Shown here: positions 17,706 through 27,455 of the stretch, piece by piece
How positions within the stretch are numbered: position 1 is the stretch's first letter
Layout: the number at the start of each line of letters is the position of its first letter
NCBI RefSeq assembly: GCF_002749975.1
Contig: NZ_PEIG01000019.1
Span: 1 to 64,000, forward strand
DNA from: Gloeocapsopsis sp. IPPAS B-1203
Lineage (GTDB): Bacteria > Cyanobacteriota > Cyanobacteriia > Cyanobacteriales > Chroococcidiopsidaceae
DNA: 64,000 nucleotides
Direction of reading: 5' to 3'
The notes under the pieces: model-generated
Database searches by the model: none
What the model saw: the letters and a program-made list of their open reading frames with translations, nothing else
What the model was told of the DNA's origin: nothing
Translations under genes and position numbers: made by a program

Positions 17706-18773
17706 TTACCCATTACCTAGTCCATTTAAATCTTTGCGCACAACTCCATCAAAATTTAAAATGAAATCTGCACCGTAAACTAACGATGGTGTTTGAAATC
17801 CAGGATGAAATTGTCCTGCAAGTACTCTCGAAACAATTTCTACGGCTGTCATTGCTGTTAATGTATAACCCTCAGGACATTGTAGGCGCGATACTGCTGT
17901 TTTGCCTGAGTCGTCTACAACTTCTCCCCAGAGGAGACTTTTGCCTTGAGTGCGTTCTATCTCTGTTGGTCCTGGTAACTGATTTTGAATCAAACGCTTT
18001 TGCAAATTTTGTACTGGGGGTAAGCTCAATAATCCACCAATATAACGCGTTGCAACCATTCCTATACGTATTGATGCGGGAAAGGCGGCGTAAACTTCAA
18101 TATTAGGAATACCTGTACTGTAAAAAGCAGTAGATACATCTCCCCAGGGAATCGTTACGGCGATCGCTGAACCCTGTCCAAAATCAATTGTGCGCGTTTT
18201 CCAAGCTGCAGGAACTGAAGTGAGAACTCCGCTACGGCGTACTAAGCCGCCTTTACCTTGGGCTTCAACCATTGTAGTCGCTGTCCCGCGTGAAATTTTA
18301 CCTAATGCTTGAAAGGCAAGAGTTAACTGTGTTGCGGTGGGAAGGCGGGCTTTGAGATGCGCAGCAAGACAATCGGAAGGAACAACATCAAAACCTACAC
18401 CAGGAAGTAGCATGACACCTGAGGCTTGGGCAGAGGAATTTTGCGCGGCGATCGCCTCAAAGACTGCAACTTCTCCGGTAATATCTAAATAATGCGTCTT
18501 TGTGCGCAAGCATCCGGCAACTAGTAACTTTGCTGTTTGTGAAAAAGGACCTGCACAGTTTAAGACAACTGGTACGTCAGCTAATGCTTCATCAACAGCA
18601 GCGGTATTATCTAAAGTGAATATACGATACTCTAGTCCTAGTTCTGTCGCTAATGATGCTATTTTTTGGAGATTTCGTCCTACAAGGACGGGAGTTAGCC
18701 CTTTTTGTACTGCTAAGCGTGCAATGAGTTCTCCGGTGTAACCATTAGCGCCATATAGCAAGAATGATGACAT
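17706..18773 (-). CDS. Saccharopine dehydrogenase-like NAD(P)-binding protein
   Basis: A 355-residue protein whose N-terminus SFLLYGANGYTGELIARLAV is a Rossmann dinucleotide site, followed by VVLNCAGPFSQTAKLLVAGC, typical of the saccharopine-dehydrogenase NADP-binding family that includes trans-acting enoyl reductases. It has no visible partner genes. The natural substrate is unknown; these proteins are not usually true saccharopine dehydrogenases in cyanobacteria. It is convergent with the glycosyltransferase gene across 40 bases of short-repeat DNA. Confidence 0.8.
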   Translation of the reverse strand: MSSFLLYGANGYTGELIARLAVQKGLTPVLVGRNLQKIASLATELGLEYRIFTLDNTAAVDEALADVPVVLNCAGPFSQTAKLLVAGCLRTKTHYLDITGEVAVFEAIAAQNSSAQASGVMLLPGVGFDVVPSDCLAAHLKARLPTATQLTLAFQALGKISRGTATTMVEAQGKGGLVRRSGVLTSVPAAWKTRTIDFGQGSAIAVTIPWGDVSTAFYSTGIPNIEVYAAFPASIRIGMVATRYIGGLLSLPPVQNLQKRLIQNQLPGPTEIERTQGKSLLWGEVVDDSGKTAVSRLQCPEGYTLTAMTAVEIVSRVLAGQFHPGFQTPSLVYGADFILNFDGVVRKDLNGLGNG

Positions 18774-19001
18774 TTTTAAAAAGGAGACTAGAAGGTACTG
18801 TTATTGTGAAATTGTTTGATGCTAATAAGAATCAACCATTAGCGTGATTTTTACTGTTCGTGCTCAATTTACTGAATTTATAATAAAAAATAAATTAACT
18901 TAAAATTGCATTTTGAGAGAAAGTGTTATTTCAAAACGAATTTTGGAGAAAGCTTGATGCTTACAACGACTGTGTTAGGTATGAATAATAAGGTGAATTG
19001 A

Positions 19002-20810
19002 GTGTCAACGCGAAAGTACAAAAATAAATATCGTCGTAAACAATACCCTCTCAACCGCTTACTTCAGTATAGTCGTCAATATCGCGGTCAAATTTGGTTG
19101 GCATCGCTGTATTCAGTGTTGAATAAAGTATTTGATTTAGCACCGCCTGCTTTAATTGGTGTTGCAGTTGATGTCGTTGTAAACCAACAAGATTCAGTTA
19201 TTGCGCGTTGGGGCGTACAAGATATTTATACACAGTTTGTTATTCTTTCTATTTTAACTGTTATTGTTTGGATCTTCGAGTCAATTTTTGAATACGCTCA
19301 CTCCCGACAATGGCGGAATTTAGCTCAAACAATTCAACATGATTTACGTTTAGATGCTTATCAACATTTACAAGAATTAGAATTAGCTTATTTTGAAGAA
19401 CGCAGTACAGGTGGTTTGATGTCAATCTTAAGTGATGATATCAACCAGTTAGAACGATTTTTAGATATTGGTGCAAATGACTTAATTCAAGTAACAACGA
19501 CGGTTGTTGTGATTGCAGGTGCTTTTTTTATTATGGCTCCGAGTGTGGCTTGGATGGCAATGCTTCCGATGCCATTTATTCTTTGGGGTTCGGTGGCGTT
19601 TCAACGATTGTTAGCACCACGTTATGCTGATGTGCGTGAAAAGGTGGGTTTTCTGAATTCGCGTTTGGCAAATAATTTGTCAGGAATGTTGACAATTAAA
19701 AGTTTTGTAGCAGAAGACTACGAAGCCCAACGGGTGCGTGAGGAAAGTGCAGCTTATCGTCAAAGTAATCGGAAGGCGATCGCACTTTCTGCGGCGTTTG
19801 TTCCACTCATTCGGATGATTATTCTTGCTGGCTTTACCGCGTTATTACTCTATGGTGGTTTAGCAGCAGTGGAAGGTAGAATTACTGTAGGAACTTACAG
19901 CGTGTTGGTGTTCCTAATTCAGCGGTTATTATGGCCTTTAACTCGATTAGGCGAAACGTTCGATCAGTATCAACGCGCTATGGCTTCAACCAGTCGCGTG
20001 ATGAATTTACTTGATACTCCAGTTGCTATTCATACTGGAAACGTGGCGCTTCCTGTGGAGAAGGTACGCGGCGAAATTGAATTGCACAATGTCACTTTTG
20101 CTTACAATGGGCGCGATCCTGTCATTGAAAATTTATCGTTGTATGTTCCTGCAGGAAAAACAATCGCGATTGTCGGTTCTACAGGTTCGGGTAAGAGTAC
20201 TTTAGTAAAACTGTTGTTGCGGTTGTATGAAGTGCAATCAGGTAGCATTATACTTGATGGCATTGAGTTACGCAATTTAAGATTTAACGATTTGCGTCGC
20301 GCGATTGGTTTAGTTAGCCAAGATGTCTTTTTGTTTCACGGAACAGTTGCAGAAAATATCGCCTACGGAAGTTTTGAGGCAACACCAGCAGACATTATCC
20401 ATGCTGCTACTATTGCCGAAGCGCACGAGTTTATTATGCAACTTCCCCAAGACTACGATACGATAGTTGGCGAACGCGGGCAAAAGTTATCTGGGGGACA
20501 AAGACAAAGAATTGCGATCGCCCGTGCGGTATTAAAAAATCCTCCGATTTTGATTTTAGATGAAGCCACTTCTGCGGTAGATAATGAAACTGAAGCTGCA
20601 ATTCAGCGATCGCTAGAGAAAATTACACTAAATCGTACAACGATTGCGATCGCGCATCGGCTATCTACTGTGCGTAATGCCGATTGTATCTATGTTATGG
20701 AATACGGCAAACTAGTCGAGAAAGGAACCCACGAACAACTTATCGCCCAACAAGGAATCTATACGAGTCTTTGGCGGGTACAATCAGGTTTAAACGTTGC
20801 TAGTGATTAG
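19002..20810 (+). CDS. ABC exporter half-transporter (fused membrane and ATPase domains)
   Basis: A 602-residue protein with an exporter-type six-helix membrane domain (about 30-330) and an ATPase domain. Walker A is GSTGSGKST (392-400), the signature is [14 protein letters not shown], and Walker B is [12 protein letters not shown]; the H-loop is AHRLST. The architecture is that of MsbA/multidrug-type homodimers; the cargo is unknown. The GTG at 19002 starts the gene. The stop codon falls at the beginning of a tandem repeat block. Confidence 0.92.
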   Translation: MSTRKYKNKYRRKQYPLNRLLQYSRQYRGQIWLASLYSVLNKVFDLAPPALIGVAVDVVVNQQDSVIARWGVQDIYTQFVILSILTVIVWIFESIFEYAHSRQWRNLAQTIQHDLRLDAYQHLQELELAYFEERSTGGLMSILSDDINQLERFLDIGANDLIQVTTTVVVIAGAFFIMAPSVAWMAMLPMPFILWGSVAFQRLLAPRYADVREKVGFLNSRLANNLSGMLTIKSFVAEDYEAQRVREESAAYRQSNRKAIALSAAFVPLIRMIILAGFTALLLYGGLAAVEGRITVGTYSVLVFLIQRLLWPLTRLGETFDQYQRAMASTSRVMNLLDTPVAIHTGNVALPVEKVRGEIELHNVTFAYNGRDPVIENLSLYVPAGKTIAIVGSTGSGKSTLVKLLLRLYEVQSGSIILDGIELRNLRFNDLRRAIGLVSQDVFLFHGTVAENIAYGSFEATPADIIHAATIAEAHEFIMQLPQDYDTIVGERGQKLSGGQRQRIAIARAVLKNPPILILDEATSAVDNETEAAIQRSLEKITLNRTTIAIAHRLSTVRNADCIYVMEYGKLVEKGTHEQLIAQQGIYTSLWRVQSGLNVASD

Positions 20811-20920
20811 TTGCTAGTCACTAGTCACTAGTATCATCAGTAGTTGCTAGTCACTAGCCACTAGTCACTAGTCACTAGTATCATTAGTAGTTGCTAATCA
20901 CTAGTCACTAGTATCATCAG
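20808..20920. repeat. Tandem CTAGTCA heptamer repeats in three copies
   Basis: A unit TAGTTGCTAGTCACTAGTCA plus ACTAGTATCATCAG occurs at 20808-20840, again at 20841-20887 with two extra heptamers, and at 20888-20920 with one base change. This is the short tandemly repeated repetitive (STRR) type known in cyanobacteria. It begins exactly at the ABC-exporter stop codon. Confidence 0.85.
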
Positions 20921-20970
20921 TAACTAACCAGATTTGCTCTTATTACCAGTCTTTAAATTTTGCATTGCTT

Positions 20971-21396
20971 ATGTTTTTTGGTAGCCCTCAACCTCATTCT
21001 CAAGAAAATACTTGGCAACGTCAGTTAGATCAATTTGCCAAAGTAAATCAGCAAGAACTCGCCGCCTTGTCTTGGGGATTATGGCTAGAAAATGGCGATC
21101 GTCAAGGAACTTTAGGAATTAATTTGAAGCCTCAACCGCATTTTGTGTATTGTCCAAAATCGGCAATCGAAGCTTTCAATGATAATGTGGAAAATCAAAT
21201 TCAAGAGATTTTAGGTATTGTTGATAACCATCAACCCGAAAAAGAGGTTTTAATTATTGGTATTGGTAGCGAACAAATCAAAATAGTTCATTATGAACCT
21301 GACCCTACACCACCTATTTGTTATGCACAATTAGCAACTGATGTTAATACTTTATTAGAACAATTAGAACAGCATTTATCTGAACAAATATCCTAA
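20971..21396 (+). CDS. Conserved cyanobacterial protein, possibly CcmS-like
   Basis: A 141-residue soluble acidic protein beginning MFFGSPQPHSQENTWQRQLD and containing ELAALSWGLWLENGD, HFVYCPKSAIEAFN and EILGIVDNHQPEKEVLIIGIG. The family is conserved in cyanobacteria. From memory it resembles Slr1911/CcmS, a small chaperone that binds carboxysome shell protein; this is tentative because no carboxysome genes are nearby. The ATG at 20971 is chosen over an in-frame TTG two codons earlier. Confidence 0.65.
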   Translation: MFFGSPQPHSQENTWQRQLDQFAKVNQQELAALSWGLWLENGDRQGTLGINLKPQPHFVYCPKSAIEAFNDNVENQIQEILGIVDNHQPEKEVLIIGIGSEQIKIVHYEPDPTPPICYAQLATDVNTLLEQLEQHLSEQIS

Positions 21397-21436
21397 AAAA
21401 TGAGTAGCTTAAATATGAAAATCCTCAATAGCTATC

Positions 21437-21772
21437 ATGAATGACACAGATAAAAGAAAACTCCTGTCTGGATTAAGCCACGGTTCTTTAATTCTTAATA
21501 TTGTTGTATTTCCAGTTCTCGTACCAATTATTATCTTGTTGGTTACGGATGATGCAATTGTACGTAGTAATGCCAAAGAAGCAATTTTTGCAATTAATGT
21601 CATTATTTGTGCTGTTATTAGTTCGCTACTTATTTTGGTAGAAGGTCTTGGTATTTTTCTACTTTACCTACTTGCTATTATCAGCTTTATCATGCCACTT
21701 ATTGCTACTATTTATGCCGTGAAAAACATACATAAGCCGTATCATTATCCTTTAATTTGGCATTTTTTATAG
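21437..21772 (+). CDS. DUF4870-type small membrane protein
   Basis: A 111-residue protein with a conserved N-terminus (DKRKLLSGLSHGSLILN) and three predicted membrane helices around 18-38, 50-70 and 75-97. The start, NAKEAIFAIN segment and overall layout fit the DUF4870 (Tic20-like) family. Function is unknown. It follows the preceding gene by 40 bases in the same direction and may be co-transcribed. Confidence 0.78.
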   Translation: MNDTDKRKLLSGLSHGSLILNIVVFPVLVPIIILLVTDDAIVRSNAKEAIFAINVIICAVISSLLILVEGLGIFLLYLLAIISFIMPLIATIYAVKNIHKPYHYPLIWHFL

Positions 21773-21924
21773 CGGTATATAAGTGAAGCTAATAGAACAA
21801 TGTATCGCTAACTGATTTAAATTGTGAAGTTTTTAGGAACAAACTATAAAATACCTAAAAAAGAGATAATGATTTAAGATCGCTATACTATGTACCGTTT
21901 TAATCAAAAGGACAATTTGGCAGA

Positions 21925-24900
21925 ATGCAGCCTGTCCAATCAACACAGCAAAATCAAGAAATTCAACAGGATAGTTCTGTAGCTGTAGATACAGCCATTT
22001 TCTTTGAACTTTCTACAGATTTACTGTGTGTCATTAGCTGGGATGGTACGTTGAAGAAGGTAAATTCAGCTTTTGGTAAGACATTAGGATATTTAGCTGC
22101 CCAATTACAGCAGCAGAAGTTTATAGACTTGGTTCATCCTGAAGATCAAGATAAGACACTTGCAGCGATCGCTCAAAGTCAAATAAGTGATGGCACAGCA
22201 TCTTGTGAGAATCGCTACCGCTGTGATGATGGTTCGTATAAACTCTTAGAGTGGAATGTCCGTTTTGAAGTAAAGACAGGATTGATTTACGCAATCGCCC
22301 GCGAAGGTGCAAATAATTCCACTATAGATACGGCACTCTATCGCACCTTAGCACGCAATCTTCCCAAAGCTGCTGTCTTCTTATTTAACCATGATTTGCG
22401 TTACGAGCTATGCGAGGGTCAAGAAATAGCCAGCATGGGCTTTACTCAAGCTACATTGACAGGAAAAACCATTTGGGAAGCATTACCACCAGAATGTTGT
22501 GCAGAAGTTGAGTCATTGTATCGCGCAACACTCACAGGACAAGAAATTGTGACTGAAATGATTTGTTGCGGTCATGCTTACGCCGTACATACTGTACCTG
22601 TGTGTAACGAACAGCAGGAAATTGTTGCAGGGATGGCGATCCTCCAAAATATTGATGAACGCAAGCAAAATGAGGAAACGGTACGACGACAAATCGGAGA
22701 AATTGAAGCAATTTATACCTCCGCACCAATTGGATTATGTTTCTTAGATACTGACTTGCGTTATGTGCGCGTCAACGATCGCTTAGCCGAAATTAATGGT
22801 ATCCCAGCAGCAGAACACATCGGTAAATCTATTGAGGAACTCTTACCTGAACTAGGCGAATTGCAAGCACAATTGTTTGCACAAGTGATTCAAACTGGAG
22901 TACCTATTTTAGATGTGGAATTACATGGTACTACTCCAGCGCAACCAGGAATTGAGCGTGATTGGTTAGTGAGTTACTACCCACTACGCGATCGCGATAA
23001 CTATATTCTTGGTATCAATATTGTTGTTCAAGAAATTACACAGCCCAAGCAACAAGCTGCTGAACTCAAAGAACGAGAACGACAGCTAACAACAATTTTA
23101 TCAAATACTCCCGATGTGATTTGCCGTTACAGTAAGGACTTTCGCTATCTTTATATTAGTCCTGCTGCTGAACGAATTGTCGGGATTTCAACAAACCAAT
23201 TTATTGGTAAAACAAATGCAGAAATAGGGATGCCAGAAACATACACTAAGACTTGGGAGAATCTGATTAGAGAAGTTTTGACAACAGGTCATCAACAAAC
23301 CTTAGAGTTTAACTTCTCCTATGCATCTAAAACGTGGCATTTCTACTCAATATTTATTCCAGAATTTGCATCTGACGGTTCAGCTGAATCAGTACTCGTT
23401 GTCAGTCGTGATGTCACCGAACGTCGTCAAGCTGAAGAATCCTTAGCGAAAAGTCAAGATTGGTTGCAACTTTCCCAACAAGCAGGACATATTGGTGCTT
23501 TTGTTTGGGACATGACGACAGGAGATATTGTTTGGACGCAACAGCTAGAAATTCTGTATGGGTTAACTCCTGGTAGCTTTGGCGGTACTTACGAACACTG
23601 GCGACAACAAGTTCACCCAGAGGACTTAGCGCAAATTGAGCAAAGTTTGCAAGAGAAAATGCAGACTCGCAGTGAAGAGTGGCAAGGAGATTTTCGGATT
23701 TTTCACGCTCAAACTGGGGAAATGCGCTGGATTGCTGCTAAAAGTCGCTTTTTCTATGATTCTGGGCAGCCAATACGGATGATTGGTGTCAATCTTGATA
23801 TTAGCGATCGCAAACATACAGAAGTTGCGTTACGTGAAAGCGAACTGAATTACCGGATGTTGGCAGATACAATGCCACAGTTGTTTTGGACAACGCTACC
23901 CGATGGCTACCACGAATACTACAATCAACGCTGGTACGATTATACCGGATTGACGTTAGAGGAAACCAAAGGGACTGGCTGGAATCACGTGTTGCATCCT
24001 GAGGATCAACAACGCAGTTGGGAAGTCTGGAGTGAGTCGCTGCGTACAGGGAAGAATTATGAAATTGAATATCGCTTTCGCCGCTATGATGGGGAATACC
24101 GTTGGTTTTTAGGAAGAGCATTTCCTTTACGCGATTGCAATGGACACATTATGCGCTGGTTTGGTTCGTGTACTGATATTCACGATCAAAAAATTGCCTT
24201 AGAAGAACGCGATCGCGCCGTAGAACGCGAACGAACCGCAAGATCGCAAGCTGAAGCAGCGAACCGAATTAAAGATGAGTTTCTAGCAGTACTATCACAC
24301 GAGTTGCGATCGCCACTCAATCCAATTTTAGGTTGGGCAAAACTTCTTCTCAGTCGAAAATTTGATGAAGAGACAACGCGCAAAGCTTTACAAACAATCG
24401 AGCGCAATGCACAATTACAAACACGCCTGATTGAAGACTTACTAGATATCTCGCGAATCTTACGCGGTAAGCTGAGCTTAAACATCACGCAAGTTAACTT
24501 AGTCACAATTGTAGAAGCCGCACTCGAAACTGTACGACTCGCGGCAGAAGCGAAAGCGATTAACTTACACTTCATCATTGCATCGGCACGCGATCGAGAG
24601 TTCCAGATGACTGGAGATGCAGCGCGGTTGCAGCAAATTATTTGGAATCTCCTCACGAATGCAGTCAAGTTCACCCCCAATGGTGGGCGCGTTGAAGTCA
24701 AGCTGGATTATGTGTTCTCAGGTTTGAATTATGAATTGGGGAATTCTACAACTCAAAACTCACAAAGATGTGTGCAAATTCAAATCAGCGATACTGGTAA
24801 AGGAATTGCACCTGAATTTCTCGCCCATGTATTTGATTATTTCCGTCAAGCTGATAGCAGCATTACGCGAAAATTTGGTGGACTAGGGTTAGGACTTGCT

Positions 24901-25440
24901 ATTGTACGTCATTTAGCTGAACTGCATGGTGGTTCAGTCAAAGCTGATAGTCAAGGCGAAGGTAAAGGCGCAACATTTAGCGTCACGCTACCGCTACCAG
25001 AAACAGATATAGGAAATGCAAGCTTAAGTAATAACACGCATGACAATGACTCTGATCTCCCACTATTGGGAATACGAGCATTAATTGTAGATGACGAAGC
25101 GGATATGCGCGAATTACTTGTTGTAACTTTAGAACAATATGGCGCGCAAGTTACTGCTGCTGCATCAGCAAGTGAAGTCTTAGAACAGTTACCACAAGCC
25201 TATCAGATTCTCATTAGTGATATCGGAATGCCCAACATAGATGGCTACACACTAATGCGGCAAATTAGAACCTTACCAATTGAACAAGGAGGATCAATAC
25301 TTGCGATCGCCTTAACTGCTTATGCTGGCGAAACCGATCAACAAGCAGCGATCGCCGCTGGATTTAATCGACATTTAGCAAAACCCGTTGAACCTGCTAA
25401 GTTGTTAGCAACTATTATCAATCTATTAAGCAAATCATAA
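21925..25440 (+). CDS. Six-PAS hybrid histidine kinase with C-terminal receiver
   Basis: A 1171-residue soluble hybrid kinase. Six PAS-like sensor domains span about 25-770, several with HPED or HPEDQ signatures. HisKA follows with phospho-acceptor His792 in FLAVLSHELRSPLNPILGW, then an HATPase domain with NLLTNAVKFTPNGG, DTGKGIAP and GGLGLGLAIV. A receiver domain from about 1050 has acidic DDE and phospho-acceptor Asp1099 in ISDIGMPNIDG. No transmembrane segment is seen, so it should sense cytosolic signals (redox, light or ligands through PAS). No dedicated response regulator gene lies beside it. It overlaps the convergent DUF29 gene by 6 bases. Confidence 0.92.
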   Translation: MQPVQSTQQNQEIQQDSSVAVDTAIFFELSTDLLCVISWDGTLKKVNSAFGKTLGYLAAQLQQQKFIDLVHPEDQDKTLAAIAQSQISDGTASCENRYRCDDGSYKLLEWNVRFEVKTGLIYAIAREGANNSTIDTALYRTLARNLPKAAVFLFNHDLRYELCEGQEIASMGFTQATLTGKTIWEALPPECCAEVESLYRATLTGQEIVTEMICCGHAYAVHTVPVCNEQQEIVAGMAILQNIDERKQNEETVRRQIGEIEAIYTSAPIGLCFLDTDLRYVRVNDRLAEINGIPAAEHIGKSIEELLPELGELQAQLFAQVIQTGVPILDVELHGTTPAQPGIERDWLVSYYPLRDRDNYILGINIVVQEITQPKQQAAELKERERQLTTILSNTPDVICRYSKDFRYLYISPAAERIVGISTNQFIGKTNAEIGMPETYTKTWENLIREVLTTGHQQTLEFNFSYASKTWHFYSIFIPEFASDGSAESVLVVSRDVTERRQAEESLAKSQDWLQLSQQAGHIGAFVWDMTTGDIVWTQQLEILYGLTPGSFGGTYEHWRQQVHPEDLAQIEQSLQEKMQTRSEEWQGDFRIFHAQTGEMRWIAAKSRFFYDSGQPIRMIGVNLDISDRKHTEVALRESELNYRMLADTMPQLFWTTLPDGYHEYYNQRWYDYTGLTLEETKGTGWNHVLHPEDQQRSWEVWSESLRTGKNYEIEYRFRRYDGEYRWFLGRAFPLRDCNGHIMRWFGSCTDIHDQKIALEERDRAVERERTARSQAEAANRIKDEFLAVLSHELRSPLNPILGWAKLLLSRKFDEETTRKALQTIERNAQLQTRLIEDLLDISRILRGKLSLNITQVNLVTIVEAALETVRLAAEAKAINLHFIIASARDREFQMTGDAARLQQIIWNLLTNAVKFTPNGGRVEVKLDYVFSGLNYELGNSTTQNSQRCVQIQISDTGKGIAPEFLAHVFDYFRQADSSITRKFGGLGLGLAIVRHLAELHGGSVKADSQGEGKGATFSVTLPLPETDIGNASLSNNTHDNDSDLPLLGIRALIVDDEADMRELLVVTLEQYGAQVTAAASASEVLEQLPQAYQILISDIGMPNIDGYTLMRQIRTLPIEQGGSILAIALTAYAGETDQQAAIAAGFNRHLAKPVEPAKLLATIINLLSKS

Positions 25441-25866
25441 ATCTTGAGCTAAGATGAGTGTCATTGCTTGCTGTAGAATCTCTTCTCGATTAACTATTTT
25501 TGCTAATTCATCCGGTTGATAACGTCCTTCTTCAACTTCTAAAGCAGCGCAATCTATTGCTGCTGGATAAGCTTCTTCTAAAGCAATACGTACATTTTCT
25601 GGTGGTAAGTAATAACCACCTGCTTGGCGACGTTTATTCTTTTTCTCGATCATCCAAATTGAATTACGAATTGAAACTTCCCACGAGCGCGTAGAACGCT
25701 TTTCGGCATGTTGTTTGATAAGATGAAGCAAAAGAATGACTGCATAACTACTGATTGCACTAATTTTGTCATCGCGACTCATTTCTTCAAGTTCTTCAAC
25801 AATTGCTAATGCTCCTTTAACATCACCTTGTAATAGCAATTCTTTGAGTGTAAATAATTCTTCCAT
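25435..25866 (-). CDS. DUF29 family protein
   Basis: A 143-residue all-helical protein. EELEEMSRDDKISAISSYAV, LLLHLIKQHAEKRSTRSWEV and the downstream EAYPAAIDCAALE match DUF29, a family very abundant in cyanobacteria and of unknown function. There is no membrane segment. It overlaps the 3' end of the hybrid kinase by 6 bases and lies 9 bases downstream of the hydrolase gene on the same strand. Confidence 0.8.
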   Translation of the reverse strand: MEELFTLKELLLQGDVKGALAIVEELEEMSRDDKISAISSYAVILLLHLIKQHAEKRSTRSWEVSIRNSIWMIEKKNKRRQAGGYYLPPENVRIALEEAYPAAIDCAALEVEEGRYQPDELAKIVNREEILQQAMTLILAQDL

Positions 25867-25875
25867 AGCATTATT

Positions 25876-26766
25876 TCAATTCCTTTGCTCAGTTATAAAG
25901 TTTAGAATGTGTTCAGCAGTAATCTGGGGTTGTTCAAGATGCGGTACATGACCGCAGTCTTTAATCCAAATAAGTTTACTATGTGCGATCGCTTGTTGAA
26001 ACTGATTAGCATCTTTGATGCCTAAAATGCGATCGTCTTCTCCCCACAAAATCAGCGTTGGTTGCTGAATTTGCGTCAATTTGTCTTTAAAAGACGTGTA
26101 ACCACCACTTTTTGTAAAAGCAATTAAAGCTTGATTCCATCCAGGCACATTTAAATGCAATGCAGCACATAATTGAGCATCAACTGAAGCTAAGCTTTTA
26201 TTTTTATACGCAGCACGACTAATACTATTGCGTACTCGCGGGTTGCGTAAAAACTCTGTCGCCAATCGATCCAATGGTGGAAACATGAGTTTTCCCATTG
26301 CAGAACCGGCACTAAACCCTGCACTATCTATTAATACTAATTTTTGCACAACCTCTGGATAAGTTAGTGTAAAGTCAATTGCTGCTGCACCTCCCATTGA
26401 TGCACCAACTAAGATAACAGGTCGATCAATTAAAGCTTTCCAGAAACAATATAAATGATTTTTAATAGCACTTGGACTGAAAGTAAGATTGGCGCGTTCA
26501 GTAAAGCCAAAACCTAATAAATCGACCGCCCAAGTGTTATTTTTAGCTGCTAATAACGGTAGTAAACGACGAAATTCTAATACAGAACTATCAAAGCCAT
26601 GCAAAAGTAAAATTGGTTGATCGCTGTTACCTTGATGAACATAAGCTGTAGTAATTGCTTGTGCAGTTAAGGGAGTGGCGATCGCCTGAAATTTAATATT
26701 TTTTGCTAGCTCAATTGATGTTGATTCAGTAAGTTGATTAATTAGCTGATTTAAATTAATTTTCAT
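25876..26766 (-). CDS. Alpha/beta hydrolase
   Basis: A 296-residue alpha/beta-hydrolase-fold protein. PILLLHGFDSSVLEFRRLLP gives the oxyanion region, GASMGGAAAI the nucleophile elbow, LILWGEDDRIL the acid, and DCGHVPHLEQP the catalytic His. The fold family includes esterases and haloperoxidase-like enzymes; the substrate is unknown. The cap-domain region is short. It is followed closely by DUF29. Confidence 0.87.
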   Translation of the reverse strand: MKINLNQLINQLTESTSIELAKNIKFQAIATPLTAQAITTAYVHQGNSDQPILLLHGFDSSVLEFRRLLPLLAAKNNTWAVDLLGFGFTERANLTFSPSAIKNHLYCFWKALIDRPVILVGASMGGAAAIDFTLTYPEVVQKLVLIDSAGFSAGSAMGKLMFPPLDRLATEFLRNPRVRNSISRAAYKNKSLASVDAQLCAALHLNVPGWNQALIAFTKSGGYTSFKDKLTQIQQPTLILWGEDDRILGIKDANQFQQAIAHSKLIWIKDCGHVPHLEQPQITAEHILNFITEQRN

Positions 26767-26848
26767 AACAATTTAGCCACCCGTTAACAACATAGCAGCA
26801 ATAAATAACTACTGATAAACTTCTCTTTACCAACTCTACACGAACACT

Positions 26849-26896
26849 ACTAAAAAATAAGGTAGTAGCTCTGAATTAATTCAGCTTACTACTACC
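26849..26896 (-). terminator. Terminator of the exported Lys/Glu-rich protein gene
   Basis: On the minus strand a long imperfect hairpin (outer arms GGTAGT at 26891-26896 and 26861-26866, inner GAATTAATTC) is followed by TTATTTTTTAG. It would end transcripts of the gene at 26943. Confidence 0.7.
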
Positions 26897-26942
26897 AAGA
26901 TAAAATATATAAAAACCTACAATTTAACCACAAATAGCTTGA

Positions 26943-27323
26943 TTAATCTCCGGTGACAGCTTCTTTAATTTGCTCAGCAGCTTGTTTTGTACCAGGATCG
27001 ATCGGCTCATCAAGGTTAAGTTTATCCTTGATATTTTCAAAAACTCCTTTATTCGTATCTTGTGCTTTTTCGGCTGCTGTTTTGGTTGCTGGTTTGTAGC
27101 CTTCTTTTTCTAAAAGCCTTTCTGCTTTTTCAGTTTCTTCTCTAAGTTTTTCGGCTTTAGGACGTCCCTGACTATCTACTCGGTCAACTTGGTACGCAGT
27201 AGCCTCTGGTGTAACTGGTTCAGCTTGTACTTGCACGGCTGTACTCACCATAAAAGCCAATGCTACGAGAAAAACAGTAACAATCTGCCGTAGTTTAATT
27301 CTTTGCAACCACGATCGCTTCAT
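26943..27323 (-). CDS. Exported Lys/Glu-rich protein of unknown function
   Basis: A 126-residue protein with a clear signal peptide (positively charged start, hydrophobic core about 14-28, cleavage near VQAEP). The mature part is charged and probably helical, with EKLREETEKAERLLEKEGYK and a C-terminal FENIKDKLNLDEPIDPGTKQ. It resembles secreted stress-associated small proteins of cyanobacteria, but I do not recognise a named family. A terminator hairpin follows. Confidence 0.7.
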   Translation of the reverse strand: MKRSWLQRIKLRQIVTVFLVALAFMVSTAVQVQAEPVTPEATAYQVDRVDSQGRPKAEKLREETEKAERLLEKEGYKPATKTAAEKAQDTNKGVFENIKDKLNLDEPIDPGTKQAAEQIKEAVTGD

Positions 27324-27455
27324 TTAGACCCTCCACTGTAGTTCTTGAAGTCGAAATTAAGCTTACACGGTTTAGCAGTACTCTGTTAAGAGTAGCGAGA
27401 TAGAGATTTAGGCAAAAACGTAGATTGATGCTAACCATAAAGATTTGTAAAAGAA

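Noticed and set aside
24186-24701. 171-codon minus-strand ORF within the hybrid kinase
   Set aside because: It is a shadow of the HisKA/HATPase coding sequence and is Ser/Arg-rich with no known motif.
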